17,482 nucleotides of DNA from JANRKG01 sp033763635 (GCA_033763635.1 JANRKG010000431.1:1-17482); one strand, 5' to 3'. Shown: positions 6,562 to 14,313, counted from the first letter of the stretch. Notes: generated by a model from the sequence alone, not told the origin. A program made the numbers and translations.

Positions 6562-7644
6562 ATGATGGAAACTCCTCAGAATACGCCCAACGCCGATACT
6601 CCCCCTGCGGAAGACCTGGAACAACTCATTTTGCTTTTGCGCCGCAAACAAGGAACCTGGGTTGAATGGGGCCAAGCCTGCCAAACCCTCCAGAAGGCAG
6701 GATACAATCCCCAGCAAATTTTTGAAGACACCGGATTTGAACCCATTCAACAAAATCAGGTGATTGTCGCGGCTCAAGTATACGGAACCCTGATTCAGGG
6801 GGGCGCAACTCCAGAGGTACTCGTCCATTTTGAACGCAAAGGCAGCGATATTTTATATGAATTACGGGTGCTGACCCAGACCGATCGCATCAGTGCAGCC
6901 GCTCTGGTCCTTGAGAAAAGCCTGGATGTGGATGAAGCCCATGAACTGGCAAAAGCGGTAAAAGACTTTTCCCGTCTGGCTGGTTTGCCCGACGGATACA
7001 CAAACCATCCGGGAGATGCGATCGCTCACCAGAGTTGGAAACTGGCACGGCAGAAGTCAGATTTACAGGAACGATCGCGCCTGATTGCGCGTGGCCTAAA
7101 GTTTGCTCATAGTCCCACTGCCCGCAAACAAATCGAATCCCTCCTGACGGATTTCACGGTTGTGACCGCGAAAGCAGCGCCGCGACTTCCCATGTACCGT
7201 CTGGAATCCGAGGAGGAGATGCCCCGTCTCATTCCCGTCGTGGGTCGGATGCCCCTCACCCGTGAGGATTTCCAGGCCGTGCCCCTGGCGGAGGAAGAGG
7301 GAGCCTTTCGCTTGGTGAAGTTTTCGGGTATGGGAGCCTGGGTCGCCCTTCCAGGATGGCAAGTTGTCGTGGTGGCCGAAGAACCTGTGGCGTTGCTTTG
7401 CACCCATCAAGAGTTACCAACACTGGACGGGCAACCAGGGGACTTTTTAGTCGTGATCGATCGGGCGAAACGGGAATGGAATTCCTACTCCTATTATGTT
7501 GTGGATGTAGGAGGTGAATTACAGGTGAACTGGTTCGAAGAAGCTCCCGATCTGACCATTTTGGGGCAAGTCATTCTAGTCATGCGTCCCAAAAATGTTT
7601 TGGAAGAGGGAACGGCAAAGGATCTGTGGCAAATTGACGAGTAA
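6562..7644 (+). CDS. raf1: Rubisco accumulation factor 1
   Basis: Raf1 is a dimeric assembly chaperone that brackets Rubisco large-subunit dimers and promotes L8 core formation before the small subunit binds. The 360 residues match the cyanobacterial length. An N-terminal helical domain (about 15-200) contains LILLLRRKQGTWVEWGQACQ and LEKSLDVDEAHELAKAVKDF. A flexible linker follows, then a C-terminal beta dimerisation domain (about 215-350) with the conserved MPRLIPVVG, GAFRLVKFSGMGAWVALPGW and DRAKREWNSYSYYVV segments. ATG 6562 is directly followed by a second ATG (6565); either is possible. It is divergent from ccmP, and 22 bp downstream a same-strand gene begins, suggesting an operon. Confidence 0.93.
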   Translation: MMETPQNTPNADTPPAEDLEQLILLLRRKQGTWVEWGQACQTLQKAGYNPQQIFEDTGFEPIQQNQVIVAAQVYGTLIQGGATPEVLVHFERKGSDILYELRVLTQTDRISAAALVLEKSLDVDEAHELAKAVKDFSRLAGLPDGYTNHPGDAIAHQSWKLARQKSDLQERSRLIARGLKFAHSPTARKQIESLLTDFTVVTAKAAPRLPMYRLESEEEMPRLIPVVGRMPLTREDFQAVPLAEEEGAFRLVKFSGMGAWVALPGWQVVVVAEEPVALLCTHQELPTLDGQPGDFLVVIDRAKREWNSYSYYVVDVGGELQVNWFEEAPDLTILGQVILVMRPKNVLEEGTAKDLWQIDE

Positions 7645-7666
7645 GTACATCAAAAGCAGGTGACAG

Positions 7667-8317
7667 ATGAACTCCATCAACTTCGTGAGCCGATCGCTGC
7701 TAACCGCCATCCTGTGTCGCCTTTTTCTCCTGGTGCCGTTGGTTGGGGTTGCGTTTCCCCAGCCAGTGATCGCAGTAGATTTACAGGAAAAGGATCACAA
7801 GGCGATCATTCAAACACGGGAAATTGCTTTAAAGGCAATCAATACCCGTGATTTTTCAACCCTCCAACCCTACTTACATCCCACCTTTACCATCACCACT
7901 GTTGATAACCAGATCTTCAGTAACATTCAGGACTTTGAGAAGTATTGGAGTGAGCAACTAAAAGGCCCGATCGACAAAATCGAAATGAGTGTGAAGGCGG
8001 ACGCTCCCACGACCCTTCTTGCACCCGAAACGGGAGTTGCTCACGGGAATTCCCTGGCAACCTTCAACTTTAAAGATGGCAACGTCCGAACGATGGCGAT
8101 GCGATGGACAGCAGTGATGCAGAAGTTTCAAGGTAAATGGACCATTCAAACGCTGCATTTCTCGTCCAGCTTACTCGACAATCCTGTGTTGCGAACCACT
8201 CAGGAAGTGAGCCAAACTTTGGCGATCGGGGCTGGAGTGGGCGGTTTGTTGTTGGGGGCGATCGGTGGGGTGTTAGTGACTCGCAGAAGCCGAAGGGGAA
8301 AAATGGGTAATGGGTGA
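7667..8317 (+). CDS. NTF2-like (SnoaL/DUF4440-type) exported protein with C-terminal membrane anchor
   Basis: A 216-residue protein. Residues 1-37 form a hydrophobic signal or anchor. Residues 45-170 look like an NTF2-like cone: an opening helix (AIIQTREIALKAINTRDFST), a buried-core stretch LHPTFTITTVDNQIF, and closing strands RTMAMRWTAVMQKFQGKWTI / LHFSSS. Residues 185-204 form a Gly-rich transmembrane helix followed by RRSRRGK, suggesting a cytoplasmic C-terminus. No catalytic residues can be assigned, and binding or calcium-kinase-type scaffolding roles exist in this superfamily. AGGTGA lies 5-6 bases before ATG 7667. The last codons (KMGNG) lie in GGGTAATGGGTGATG, which resembles a cyanobacterial heptamer-type short repeat, so the C-terminus may be repeat-derived. 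It overlaps the next gene. Confidence 0.75.
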   Translation: MNSINFVSRSLLTAILCRLFLLVPLVGVAFPQPVIAVDLQEKDHKAIIQTREIALKAINTRDFSTLQPYLHPTFTITTVDNQIFSNIQDFEKYWSEQLKGPIDKIEMSVKADAPTTLLAPETGVAHGNSLATFNFKDGNVRTMAMRWTAVMQKFQGKWTIQTLHFSSSLLDNPVLRTTQEVSQTLAIGAGVGGLLLGAIGGVLVTRRSRRGKMGNG

Positions 8318-10029
8318 TGTTTGATTTGCTGATTCGGCAAGGATTGGTATTTGATGGGTCAGGTTCCCCACCTGAGCAGATGGATGTGGGAATTCAGCAG
8401 GGCCGGATTGGGGCAATGGCTCCTAACCTTCCTCAGGATGCCCATGAGATCGTTGACGCATCTGGATTGTGGGTCACGCCAGGGTTCTTAGATATTCACA
8501 CCCATTACGATTTGGAATTGGAAATGGCACCGGGATTGGGGGAATCGGTGCGGCATGGGGTAACGAGTGTAGTGATCGGGAATTGCAGTCTGTCGATCGC
8601 CCTTGGCGAACCGCAAATGCTGGCAGACATCTTTCAGCGAGTCGAAACCCTTTCCCATCGATTGATTCAAAAGTGGCTCCAGCAAGCCATTTCCTGGCAA
8701 ACTCCCGCTGAATATTTGCAACATCTGAAACAGTTACCGCTAGGGCCGAATGTGGCTCCCTTGCTGGGGCACAGTGCCCTCCGAGCCTCTGTCATGGGAT
8801 TGGAGCGGAGTTTGACGGTTCAACAGCCAACCACAACCGATCGCACCACGATGCAGCAAATTGCCAGAAATGCATTGGAGGCTGGGTTCACAGGAATTTC
8901 CATTGATATGTTTCCCTGGCATTTGATGACTGGGGAATGGAAAGGGCACACCATTCCTTCCCAACATGCCCAGTTTGGGGAATACGCGATGCTGGCAAAC
9001 CTTTGTCGGGAAGCCGATCGTGTCTTTCAAGTCACTCCCAACTTGCAACGACTCCTTTCCTTTGTGGACATCATTCGCATGGGAACGGGAATTGGACGAA
9101 AACCCTTGCGAATGACGGTGCTTTCGGCCCTGGATGCGGTTCACGATCGCCGTCTCTGGCGAGCCTTTTCTCCCCTACTCTTTCTCTGGAATCGGTTGCT
9201 GGGGGGCAATGTGCGGTTCCAAACCCTGACAGAACCCTTTACCATTTATTCCGATGGTCCCGTTACGCCACTATTTGAAGAATTCCCAACGGGCGTGCAA
9301 CTCAATAGCTGTGGTTCACGGGAAGAACGGAGGAGATTGTGGGAATTAGCGCGATTTCGTCGTCAATTTCGGCAGGATTGGCAGCGAAACTGGCGAAAGT
9401 CCTTCCATCGGCAGTTGGAACTGATCCACGTAGTAGACTGCCCGGAGCCGACCTGGAAGGGGTTGAGTATTACGACGATCGCCCATCAGCACAATCAAGA
9501 TCCGGTGAACTTCTGGATCGAATCCCTCGCCAAATACGACACGGATTTGCGTTGGGTGGCAACGGGAGCAAACGATCGCCTGGAACCCCGCCTTGCCTTC
9601 ATGAAACACCCGCACATTCTGCCGGGGTTTACGGATGCGGGGGCGCATGTTCGCAACCTGGGGTATTACGATGGTGCCCTTTCTCTCCTGAAACAAGCGG
9701 TTGCGACTGGTTTTCTCACCCCCGAAGCGGCTATCTATCGGGTGACGGGGGAACCTGCTGAGTGGTTTAACTTGAATACCGGAGTTCTCAAAGTGGGGGC
9801 ACAGGCGGATCTGGTATTGCTTTATCCCCAGGCGTTGCACCAACCTCTCAGCGCTCCCGTTCCCATCGCTGATCCGTTGCTGGACGGGGAACCTCGCCTC
9901 GTGAAACGGAGTTCGGGGGAGATTGTTCGGGCGGTTTACATTGCTGGCACAAAGGTGGGCGATCGCGGTGAAGTTTGCGATTGTTTAGGGCGAAAACCAT
10001 TGGGAAAAGTTTTAATTCCCCACTCTTAA
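8317..10029 (+). CDS. D-aminoacylase (N-acyl-D-amino-acid deacylase) family amidohydrolase
   Basis: A 570-residue metal-dependent amidohydrolase. The N-terminus has the small beta-sandwich strand LLIRQGLVFDGSGSPP, then the metal motif GFLDIHTHYDLE, GVTSVVIGNCSLS (the Cys corresponds to the metal-bridging Cys of D-aminoacylases), APLLGHSALR, GFTGISIDMFPWH and, late, GFTDAGAHVRNL with the catalytic Asp. The C-terminal sandwich closes with VLKVGAQADLVLLYP. The family removes N-acyl groups from D-amino acids or acts on related amides; the true substrate here is unknown. Translation starts at ATG 8317, or GTG 8314 one codon earlier. It overlaps the preceding stop (TGATG), so coupled translation is likely. 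No signal peptide, so presumably cytosolic. Confidence 0.85.
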   Translation: MFDLLIRQGLVFDGSGSPPEQMDVGIQQGRIGAMAPNLPQDAHEIVDASGLWVTPGFLDIHTHYDLELEMAPGLGESVRHGVTSVVIGNCSLSIALGEPQMLADIFQRVETLSHRLIQKWLQQAISWQTPAEYLQHLKQLPLGPNVAPLLGHSALRASVMGLERSLTVQQPTTTDRTTMQQIARNALEAGFTGISIDMFPWHLMTGEWKGHTIPSQHAQFGEYAMLANLCREADRVFQVTPNLQRLLSFVDIIRMGTGIGRKPLRMTVLSALDAVHDRRLWRAFSPLLFLWNRLLGGNVRFQTLTEPFTIYSDGPVTPLFEEFPTGVQLNSCGSREERRRLWELARFRRQFRQDWQRNWRKSFHRQLELIHVVDCPEPTWKGLSITTIAHQHNQDPVNFWIESLAKYDTDLRWVATGANDRLEPRLAFMKHPHILPGFTDAGAHVRNLGYYDGALSLLKQAVATGFLTPEAAIYRVTGEPAEWFNLNTGVLKVGAQADLVLLYPQALHQPLSAPVPIADPLLDGEPRLVKRSSGEIVRAVYIAGTKVGDRGEVCDCLGRKPLGKVLIPHS

Positions 10030-10059
10030 CCTCAAACCCTTACCTAACCAGTATTTGAT

Positions 10060-10455
10060 GTGAAATATCCCATTAACGATCGCATTCTCGATCATCCCTT
10101 CACGGACTACTGGGATGTTTTTGTTCTGAAACACCAACATCCCATCAACATTACTCTGCATGTATTAGGAATTGGCATTTTCTACGGTCTTTTAGTTGCT
10201 ATCTGGCAAACTCGAAATCCCTGGTTGTTGTTAGGATTTCCCCTGCCTCAACTAACAGGATTAGTGGGACATTTCCTATTTGAACACAGCCATATCGATC
10301 GCCAGGATGCAGTGTTTTCCTGGCGGGCTTCTTTCTGCCTGGGGCGAATGCTCTGGCGGATTGCGATCGGTCGCTACGGGCAAGATATTCGGGAACGCCA
10401 GGAGCGGCTCAGGGCGTATCAAGCATCTTCTGTGATGGACCCATCGATTCAATAG
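10060..10455 (+). CDS. Mpo1/DUF962-family membrane protein (putative 2-hydroxy fatty acid dioxygenase)
   Basis: A 131-residue protein that fits the DUF962 family. Its yeast member Mpo1 is an iron(II) dioxygenase acting on 2-hydroxy fatty acids. The histidine pattern is present: H25, H27 and H34 in KHQHPINITLHVLGI, then H71, H76 and H78 in VGHFLFEHSHID. Two hydrophobic segments (about 33-50 and 55-73) suggest a small membrane protein, and the C-terminal third is basic and cytosolic. The start is GTG 10060, 30 bp after the amidohydrolase stop, so it likely ends the raf1-led operon. Enzymatic activity in cyanobacteria is inference from the family. Confidence 0.8.
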   Translation: MKYPINDRILDHPFTDYWDVFVLKHQHPINITLHVLGIGIFYGLLVAIWQTRNPWLLLGFPLPQLTGLVGHFLFEHSHIDRQDAVFSWRASFCLGRMLWRIAIGRYGQDIRERQERLRAYQASSVMDPSIQ

Positions 10456-10525
10456 AAGCATAACCCAAAAATTTTTTGTTAAACTAAATTCTTTTCGTCG
10501 GTGGGTACGAGAATTCGTTTCTTGA

Positions 10526-10549
10526 CTGTCTAATTTCACCATTAGACAG
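10526..10549. promoter_or_regulatory. Perfect 9-bp inverted repeat upstream of the 36-residue ORF
   Basis: CTGTCTAAT (10526-10534) and ATTAGACAG (10541-10549) are perfect complements around a 6-base loop. No T-run follows on either strand, which argues against an intrinsic terminator for the Mpo1-like gene. A TTGACT (10522-10527) overlaps its left edge, so an operator over a -35 region is possible, although I find no convincing -10 at standard spacing. It lies 64 bp before the small ORF. Confidence 0.45.
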
Positions 10550-10613
10550 ACTGTTGATGGAATACTAAAAGTCTTGGCTAGCGCAAACAGGAATTTGAGT
10601 TGTAAAAGAAGAG

Positions 10614-10724
10614 ATGGAAACAATTGATTGGCTGAATGTAATTCCGGCAGGGTTTGCGATCGTCATCCTGGGCGGAGGGCTATTTATGTTGATATCCGGT
10701 GTTTGGTCTGCACGAAATAAATAA
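10614..10724 (+). CDS. Single-helix membrane microprotein, 36 residues, function unknown
   Basis: The frame encodes a short polar N-terminus (METIDWLN), a hydrophobic Gly-rich segment of about 21 residues (VIPAGFAIVILGGGLFMLIS) and a basic tail (GVWSARNK). That is the layout of a single-pass membrane protein with the C-terminus inside. AGAAGAG stands 3-9 bases before the ATG as a ribosome-binding site, and TAA is the stop. Length and layout recall the small subunits of photosystem, cytochrome b6f and NDH-1 complexes. I compared it from memory with PetG, PetL, PetM, PetN, PsbI, PsbJ, PsbX, PsbY and Psb30 and recognise none. The helix, RBS and isolated intergenic setting make it a reasonable gene; its role is open. 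Confidence 0.6.
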   Translation: METIDWLNVIPAGFAIVILGGGLFMLISGVWSARNK

Positions 10725-10740
10725 CGGAATCAATAAAAAG

Positions 10741-10780
10741 TACATAAATAAAAACCGACAGCATCCGTAGGATCTGTCGG
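10741..10780 (-). terminator. Intrinsic terminator acting on minus-strand transcripts
   Basis: On the minus strand, CCGACAG pairs with CTGTCGG and ATCC with GGAT across a TAC loop (10755-10780), an 11-bp stem with one bulged G. It is followed immediately by TTTTTATTTATG. This is a good intrinsic terminator in that direction. On the plus strand no T-run follows. It would stop either the candidate small RNA or read-through from the EcsC-like gene. Confidence 0.75.
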
Positions 10781-10847
10781 CCAGTCGTGTGTTCCCTGTT
10801 GATGACTCGGCTAGAGTTGAGTCAACTATTAGTATGCTGGCAGGGAC
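10746..10847 (-). ncRNA. Candidate CRP-activated small RNA, about 100 nt
   Basis: The minus strand carries all parts of a small-RNA gene in the right order: a CRP-type site centred at 10887.5, a -10-like TATGTA (10859-10854), a predicted 5' end near 10846-10848, and the intrinsic terminator at 10780-10755. The CRP centre would be at about -41, the class II activator position, which explains the lack of a clear -35. The body folds: TCCCTG at the 5' end (10846-10841) pairs with CAGGGA (10798-10793), enclosing a second stem (GACTC with GAGTC, in 10798-10826). The third hairpin is the terminator. No convincing open frame lies inside. It is a prediction from sequence only; target RNAs are not known. 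Confidence 0.5.
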
Positions 10848-10878
10848 TCGAAATACATACGATCTTGATCATTACCCC

Positions 10879-10896
10879 CTGTGATCTTCATCACAG
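10879..10896. promoter_or_regulatory. Perfect CRP-type binding palindrome
   Basis: CTGTGAT-CTTC-ATCACAG is a perfect 7-bp inverted repeat that contains TGTGA-N6-TCACA, the consensus of cAMP receptor proteins, including the cyanobacterial SyCRP1 type as I recall it. It stands between convergent gene ends, where a promoter is not expected unless an unlisted RNA is made, hence its link to the minus-strand small-RNA candidate. The alternative reading is a short terminator hairpin, but only a weak T-rich stretch (CTTAATTTTG) follows on the plus strand and none on the minus. Confidence 0.6.
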
Positions 10897-10945
10897 CTTA
10901 ATTTTGAAGGCAGACACGCTCGTAAAAACACGGTGAGAGGCAATT

Positions 10946-12520
10946 CTATCCTTTCTCCACCATGCCACGAATTTCATCTAGACTTACGCCCGTGCGGTGG
11001 GAGATCGCCTCCAACACCCGTGCTTCCTCTGAGGAAATCGTGTTTCCACTGGCTTTGGCAATTCGGTAGCACTGGGCAATCAGGGGCACTGCAAAGTCCC
11101 GATTTACCTGCTCCAGCAGGGGACCGATCGGTTGAGGCGACTGGAGATTCGCTGCGATCACCTCCAGGGAAGACTCGCTGACCTGCGCTCGGCGTAATTC
11201 CGGCAAGATGTCATCCCAGGTTTTGTTGGGGTAACTCGCAAGAATCATGTGAACGAGCACCTGATCCATGATGGATTGTTGGGCGATCGCCACCTGCAAG
11301 TACCGTTCACTGGCCTCCTGAATTTCGTTCAGACGACTGGTACTTGGATCAGCCGTCGATTCCAGTTTCGCCTCATAAAAGCGACAGGCCGCATAGCCCA
11401 GGGAATACAGCATCGCGGCATTCGTGCTGGCCCCGATCATGGCTCCTGCCAGGGGCACATTTCGCAAAAAGCCCAATCCGGCCCGGAGGGCTTGCCGTCC
11501 ACCCAGAGCCAACCCAAAGATGGCCAACACCTCGCCCTTCCGAGCCGGATCTTTCAGACTCAGGCCATAGGCTGCGGCAATCTGGTAAACCATCTCTGTT
11601 TGCAGGGCGGTGGTGGCTGCCAGATCGATCGCCAGTAATGCTGCCGCTGCTCCGGGAAGAATGCTGCTGAAAAAGCCCATGCCACTTGCATAAGCGGCTT
11701 TTTGCACCATCAAGCGGTGAGCAATTTGATTGGGAGATTCCTGGGGATACTGACGCTGGAGGGCATGCACTGCTTCCTCCGCCTTCGCCAGATCAACGCG
11801 ATCGGTAATCCCAATCAGCCAATCCATCCGCAACACGCCAGACACACGCCGTATCAGGGGATTGTTACCCAGTACATCGATCGCCTGTCCGGTGCTGTGG
11901 GTCAACTGTTCTAACCACTTCTGAAGTTGCTTCGTGGCGTTTTCAGTCATCCACACAGCCGTTTCTCCCAACATCCGCCCCGTTTGAAAGGCCGTTGTAT
12001 TGACCTGCTCACCCATCATGGAAAGCGTCCCGAAGGCGGTTCGGGTGGTTTCGTGAACGGCCCCAGTCAACAAACTGCTGATCTCATCCGTCGTAACGAT
12101 GGCAATTCGGCTTGCCTGATCGGTGGTTTTACAAACCGTTTTGTTCACTGTTTCCGCCAGTTCCGTTGCGTTTTGCAGGGCAACTTTGCTGTTTTCCATC
12201 AGGGTTTGAGTGGCTGCTTCACCCAATCCAGTCCCTAAAGTAACCAGGGAATCAAACAGGCTTGTCTGGGGCGACTGGGAAGATTGAGCGGAAACCGTAG
12301 GGGTGCGATCGGGCCGAGATGAGAGCACCATAACCGGAACATCATAGTCATCCTCTTCCAGCGGAATCGGTGTTTCCGTCACTTCCCCCTGCACCGACCC
12401 GCCGGTGGACTCGTCCAGATCCAGCCCTTCCGGTTCCGGAATTTGCTCGGCCTCTAACTCCAGAGCCGATCCGCCTGTGGATTCTGCAATCTCCAATGTC
12501 TGGTCCCGATCGTCGTTCAT
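10946..12520 (-). CDS. EcsC/DUF697-like membrane-associated protein with TerB-like C-terminus
   Basis: A large protein of unknown function, 524 residues from ATG 12520; an ATG at 12580 would add 20. Near the start is an acidic, Ser/Gly/Pro-rich tail with the hexapeptide ESTGGS occurring twice, 24 residues apart, probably disordered. Then comes a long amphipathic helical stretch rich in Thr, Ala and Glu (about residues 90-230). The middle has Gly/Ala-rich hydrophobic helices (GFFSSILPGAAAALLAIDLA and GGRQALRAGLGFLRNVPLAG), like EcsC or DUF697 membrane-inserting domains. The end (CYRIAKASGNTISSEEARVL, ISHRTGVSLDEI) reads like a TerB/DUF533 helical domain with its acidic turn. It follows malQ on the same strand, 97 bp after (37 bp for the longer form), so an operon is likely. 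Domain assignments are tentative. Confidence 0.7.
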   Translation of the reverse strand: MNDDRDQTLEIAESTGGSALELEAEQIPEPEGLDLDESTGGSVQGEVTETPIPLEEDDYDVPVMVLSSRPDRTPTVSAQSSQSPQTSLFDSLVTLGTGLGEAATQTLMENSKVALQNATELAETVNKTVCKTTDQASRIAIVTTDEISSLLTGAVHETTRTAFGTLSMMGEQVNTTAFQTGRMLGETAVWMTENATKQLQKWLEQLTHSTGQAIDVLGNNPLIRRVSGVLRMDWLIGITDRVDLAKAEEAVHALQRQYPQESPNQIAHRLMVQKAAYASGMGFFSSILPGAAAALLAIDLAATTALQTEMVYQIAAAYGLSLKDPARKGEVLAIFGLALGGRQALRAGLGFLRNVPLAGAMIGASTNAAMLYSLGYAACRFYEAKLESTADPSTSRLNEIQEASERYLQVAIAQQSIMDQVLVHMILASYPNKTWDDILPELRRAQVSESSLEVIAANLQSPQPIGPLLEQVNRDFAVPLIAQCYRIAKASGNTISSEEARVLEAISHRTGVSLDEIRGMVEKG

Positions 12521-12617
12521 GATCGTTCTCACAATGATGTCTTCTCCTTCCAGGCTATGAAGTGCCGTTGGGAATGGCATCAATCGGGAGAAGGAGGAGG
12601 GGGGTGGATTCCTGAGA

Positions 12618-14144
12618 TTAGGGGCTAGACAACGGATTGCGACCGTACAGGTACGTGAGCTTTCGGAGGCGATCGGCCAGGGCTTCGGTCAACAAGTCCG
12701 ATCGGGTGTACCGCCAACGCCAGTTGCCCTCATTGATGCTGGGGTCGTTCATGCGGGCTTCGTGACCTAACCCCAAAATATCCTGTAACGGCAGAATCGC
12801 GAGGCTGGCTACAGAAGCCATCGCCATACGGATGAGAACCCAGTTCAACTCAGACATGGCATCGGGGGACGCAGCCCCTACATATTCCGTCAAATGGTGT
12901 TTAGTGCCAGTCCCCGCCATCTGCCACCAACCCAGTACCGTATCGTTATCGTGAGTCCCTGTATACACCACACTGTTGGGAACATGGAAATGGGGCAGAT
13001 GGGTGCTGTTCGTTTCATCCCCAAAAGCAAATTGCAGAATCTTCATGCCCGGAAAGCCAAACCGATCGCGCAATTCCTCTACTTCCGGTGTGATGATTCC
13101 CAGATCTTCCGCCAGTACTGGGAGGCTTCCCAGACGATCGCCCAAGGCCGTAAAGAACTCGGCTCCCGGAGCCTTAATCCATTCACCATTGATCGCCGTT
13201 TCCTCTCCAGCGGAAACTTGCCAGTAGGCTTCGAACCCCCGGAAATGGTCAATTCGTACGAGATCAACATATTGCAAGGTCGTTTGAAACCTGCGAATCC
13301 ACCAGTCAAAGCCCGTTTTTTGCAACGCATCCCAGTGATAAACCGGATTACCCCATAGTTGCCCTGTGGCACTGAAATAGTCGGGAGGAACCCCTGCAAT
13401 AAAGGCCGGAGCAAGGGTATCGGGGTCAAGTTTGAAGAGTTCAGGCGCAGCCCATACGTCTGAACTGTTATGACAAACGTAGATGGAAATGTCCCCAATG
13501 ATTTGAATGTGGCGATCGTTGGCATAAGTCCGTAACCGCTGCCACTGATCAAAAAATTGGAACTGTAAAAACTGATGAAACTCAATACTATCTTTCAAGT
13601 CAACGGCTGCTTTTTGTAGCGCATCCGGTTCTCGACGGGCAATCGGCCTGTCCCATTCGTTCCAATTCTTTCCTCCATTCGCTTCCAGGAGAGCCATGAA
13701 CAGTACAAAATCCTGCAACCAGGCCACTTGTTCCCGGCAGAATTGGGCTAATTGTTCTCTCTGTCCTGAAGTTGCCAAGGATTGAAAGCGTTGAAAGGCA
13801 CGTTTCAGAAGCTTAGTTTTAAAGGGAACCACATGCTGAAAATCCACCCGATCGCGGTGAGAATCCTCAATGGGCAACAGTTCATCTTCTTCCAGCAAGC
13901 CCTGATCAGCGAGGGCATCAAGGCTGATTAAGAGCGGATTTCCGGCAAAGGTACTGAAATTCATGATGTAGGGGGAATGTTCATACCCCGTGGGTCCCAG
14001 GGGCAGGATTTGCCAGAGGGTCTGACCGCTGCGCTGGAGAAACTCCACAAATTCATAGGCCGATCGCCCCAGATCCCCAATGCCATAGGGACCGGGAAAG
14101 GACGTGGGATGAAGAAGAATACCGCTGCTACGTGGAAAGTTCAT
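12618..14144 (-). CDS. malQ: 4-alpha-glucanotransferase (GH77, amylomaltase/D-enzyme)
   Basis: This enzyme moves maltosyl and longer glucan segments between alpha-1,4-glucans in cytosolic glycogen and maltooligosaccharide metabolism. The 508 residues carry the GH77 signatures: RSSGILLHPTSFPGPYGIGDLG at the start, the nucleophile D299 in VRIDHFRGFEAYW, acid/base E346 in LAEDLG and transition-state D399 in GTHDNDT. The first substrate-loop segment GPTGYEHSPY (50-59) is also intact. Length is typical of the short bacterial form without extra N-terminal domains. ATG 14144 is supported by the conserved start; no Shine-Dalgarno is visible, which is common in cyanobacteria. The EcsC-like gene follows on the same strand. 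Confidence 0.96.
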   Translation of the reverse strand: MNFPRSSGILLHPTSFPGPYGIGDLGRSAYEFVEFLQRSGQTLWQILPLGPTGYEHSPYIMNFSTFAGNPLLISLDALADQGLLEEDELLPIEDSHRDRVDFQHVVPFKTKLLKRAFQRFQSLATSGQREQLAQFCREQVAWLQDFVLFMALLEANGGKNWNEWDRPIARREPDALQKAAVDLKDSIEFHQFLQFQFFDQWQRLRTYANDRHIQIIGDISIYVCHNSSDVWAAPELFKLDPDTLAPAFIAGVPPDYFSATGQLWGNPVYHWDALQKTGFDWWIRRFQTTLQYVDLVRIDHFRGFEAYWQVSAGEETAINGEWIKAPGAEFFTALGDRLGSLPVLAEDLGIITPEVEELRDRFGFPGMKILQFAFGDETNSTHLPHFHVPNSVVYTGTHDNDTVLGWWQMAGTGTKHHLTEYVGAASPDAMSELNWVLIRMAMASVASLAILPLQDILGLGHEARMNDPSINEGNWRWRYTRSDLLTEALADRLRKLTYLYGRNPLSSP

Positions 14145-14313
14145 AGGAAATGGAAAATTCTGACGCTAGCTAACGATACTTGCTTTTCCATCCCGCCTCA
14201 TGGTGCTTGAGATAGACCCATCCTCCTAATTCCTTATATGTACAGATCCCTTGTTCGACTCGGATGCCTCGTCGGACTCCCCTCCATCGTGGACCAAGAC
14301 TCTTGCTTCTCGA

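Noticed and set aside
10526..10549. Inverted repeat as an intrinsic terminator for the Mpo1-like gene
   Set aside because: No T-run follows on either strand; kept only as a possible operator or leader structure.
10793..10860. tRNA-like sequence (GGACTCGAA resembling a T-loop)
   Set aside because: No acceptor stem, anticodon arm or D-arm can be folded around it; the stems found fit the minus-strand small RNA instead.
10933..11181. Plus-strand frame of 82 codons
   Set aside because: Antisense shadow of the EcsC-like gene, rich in Pro/Arg/Ser as expected of a shadow frame.
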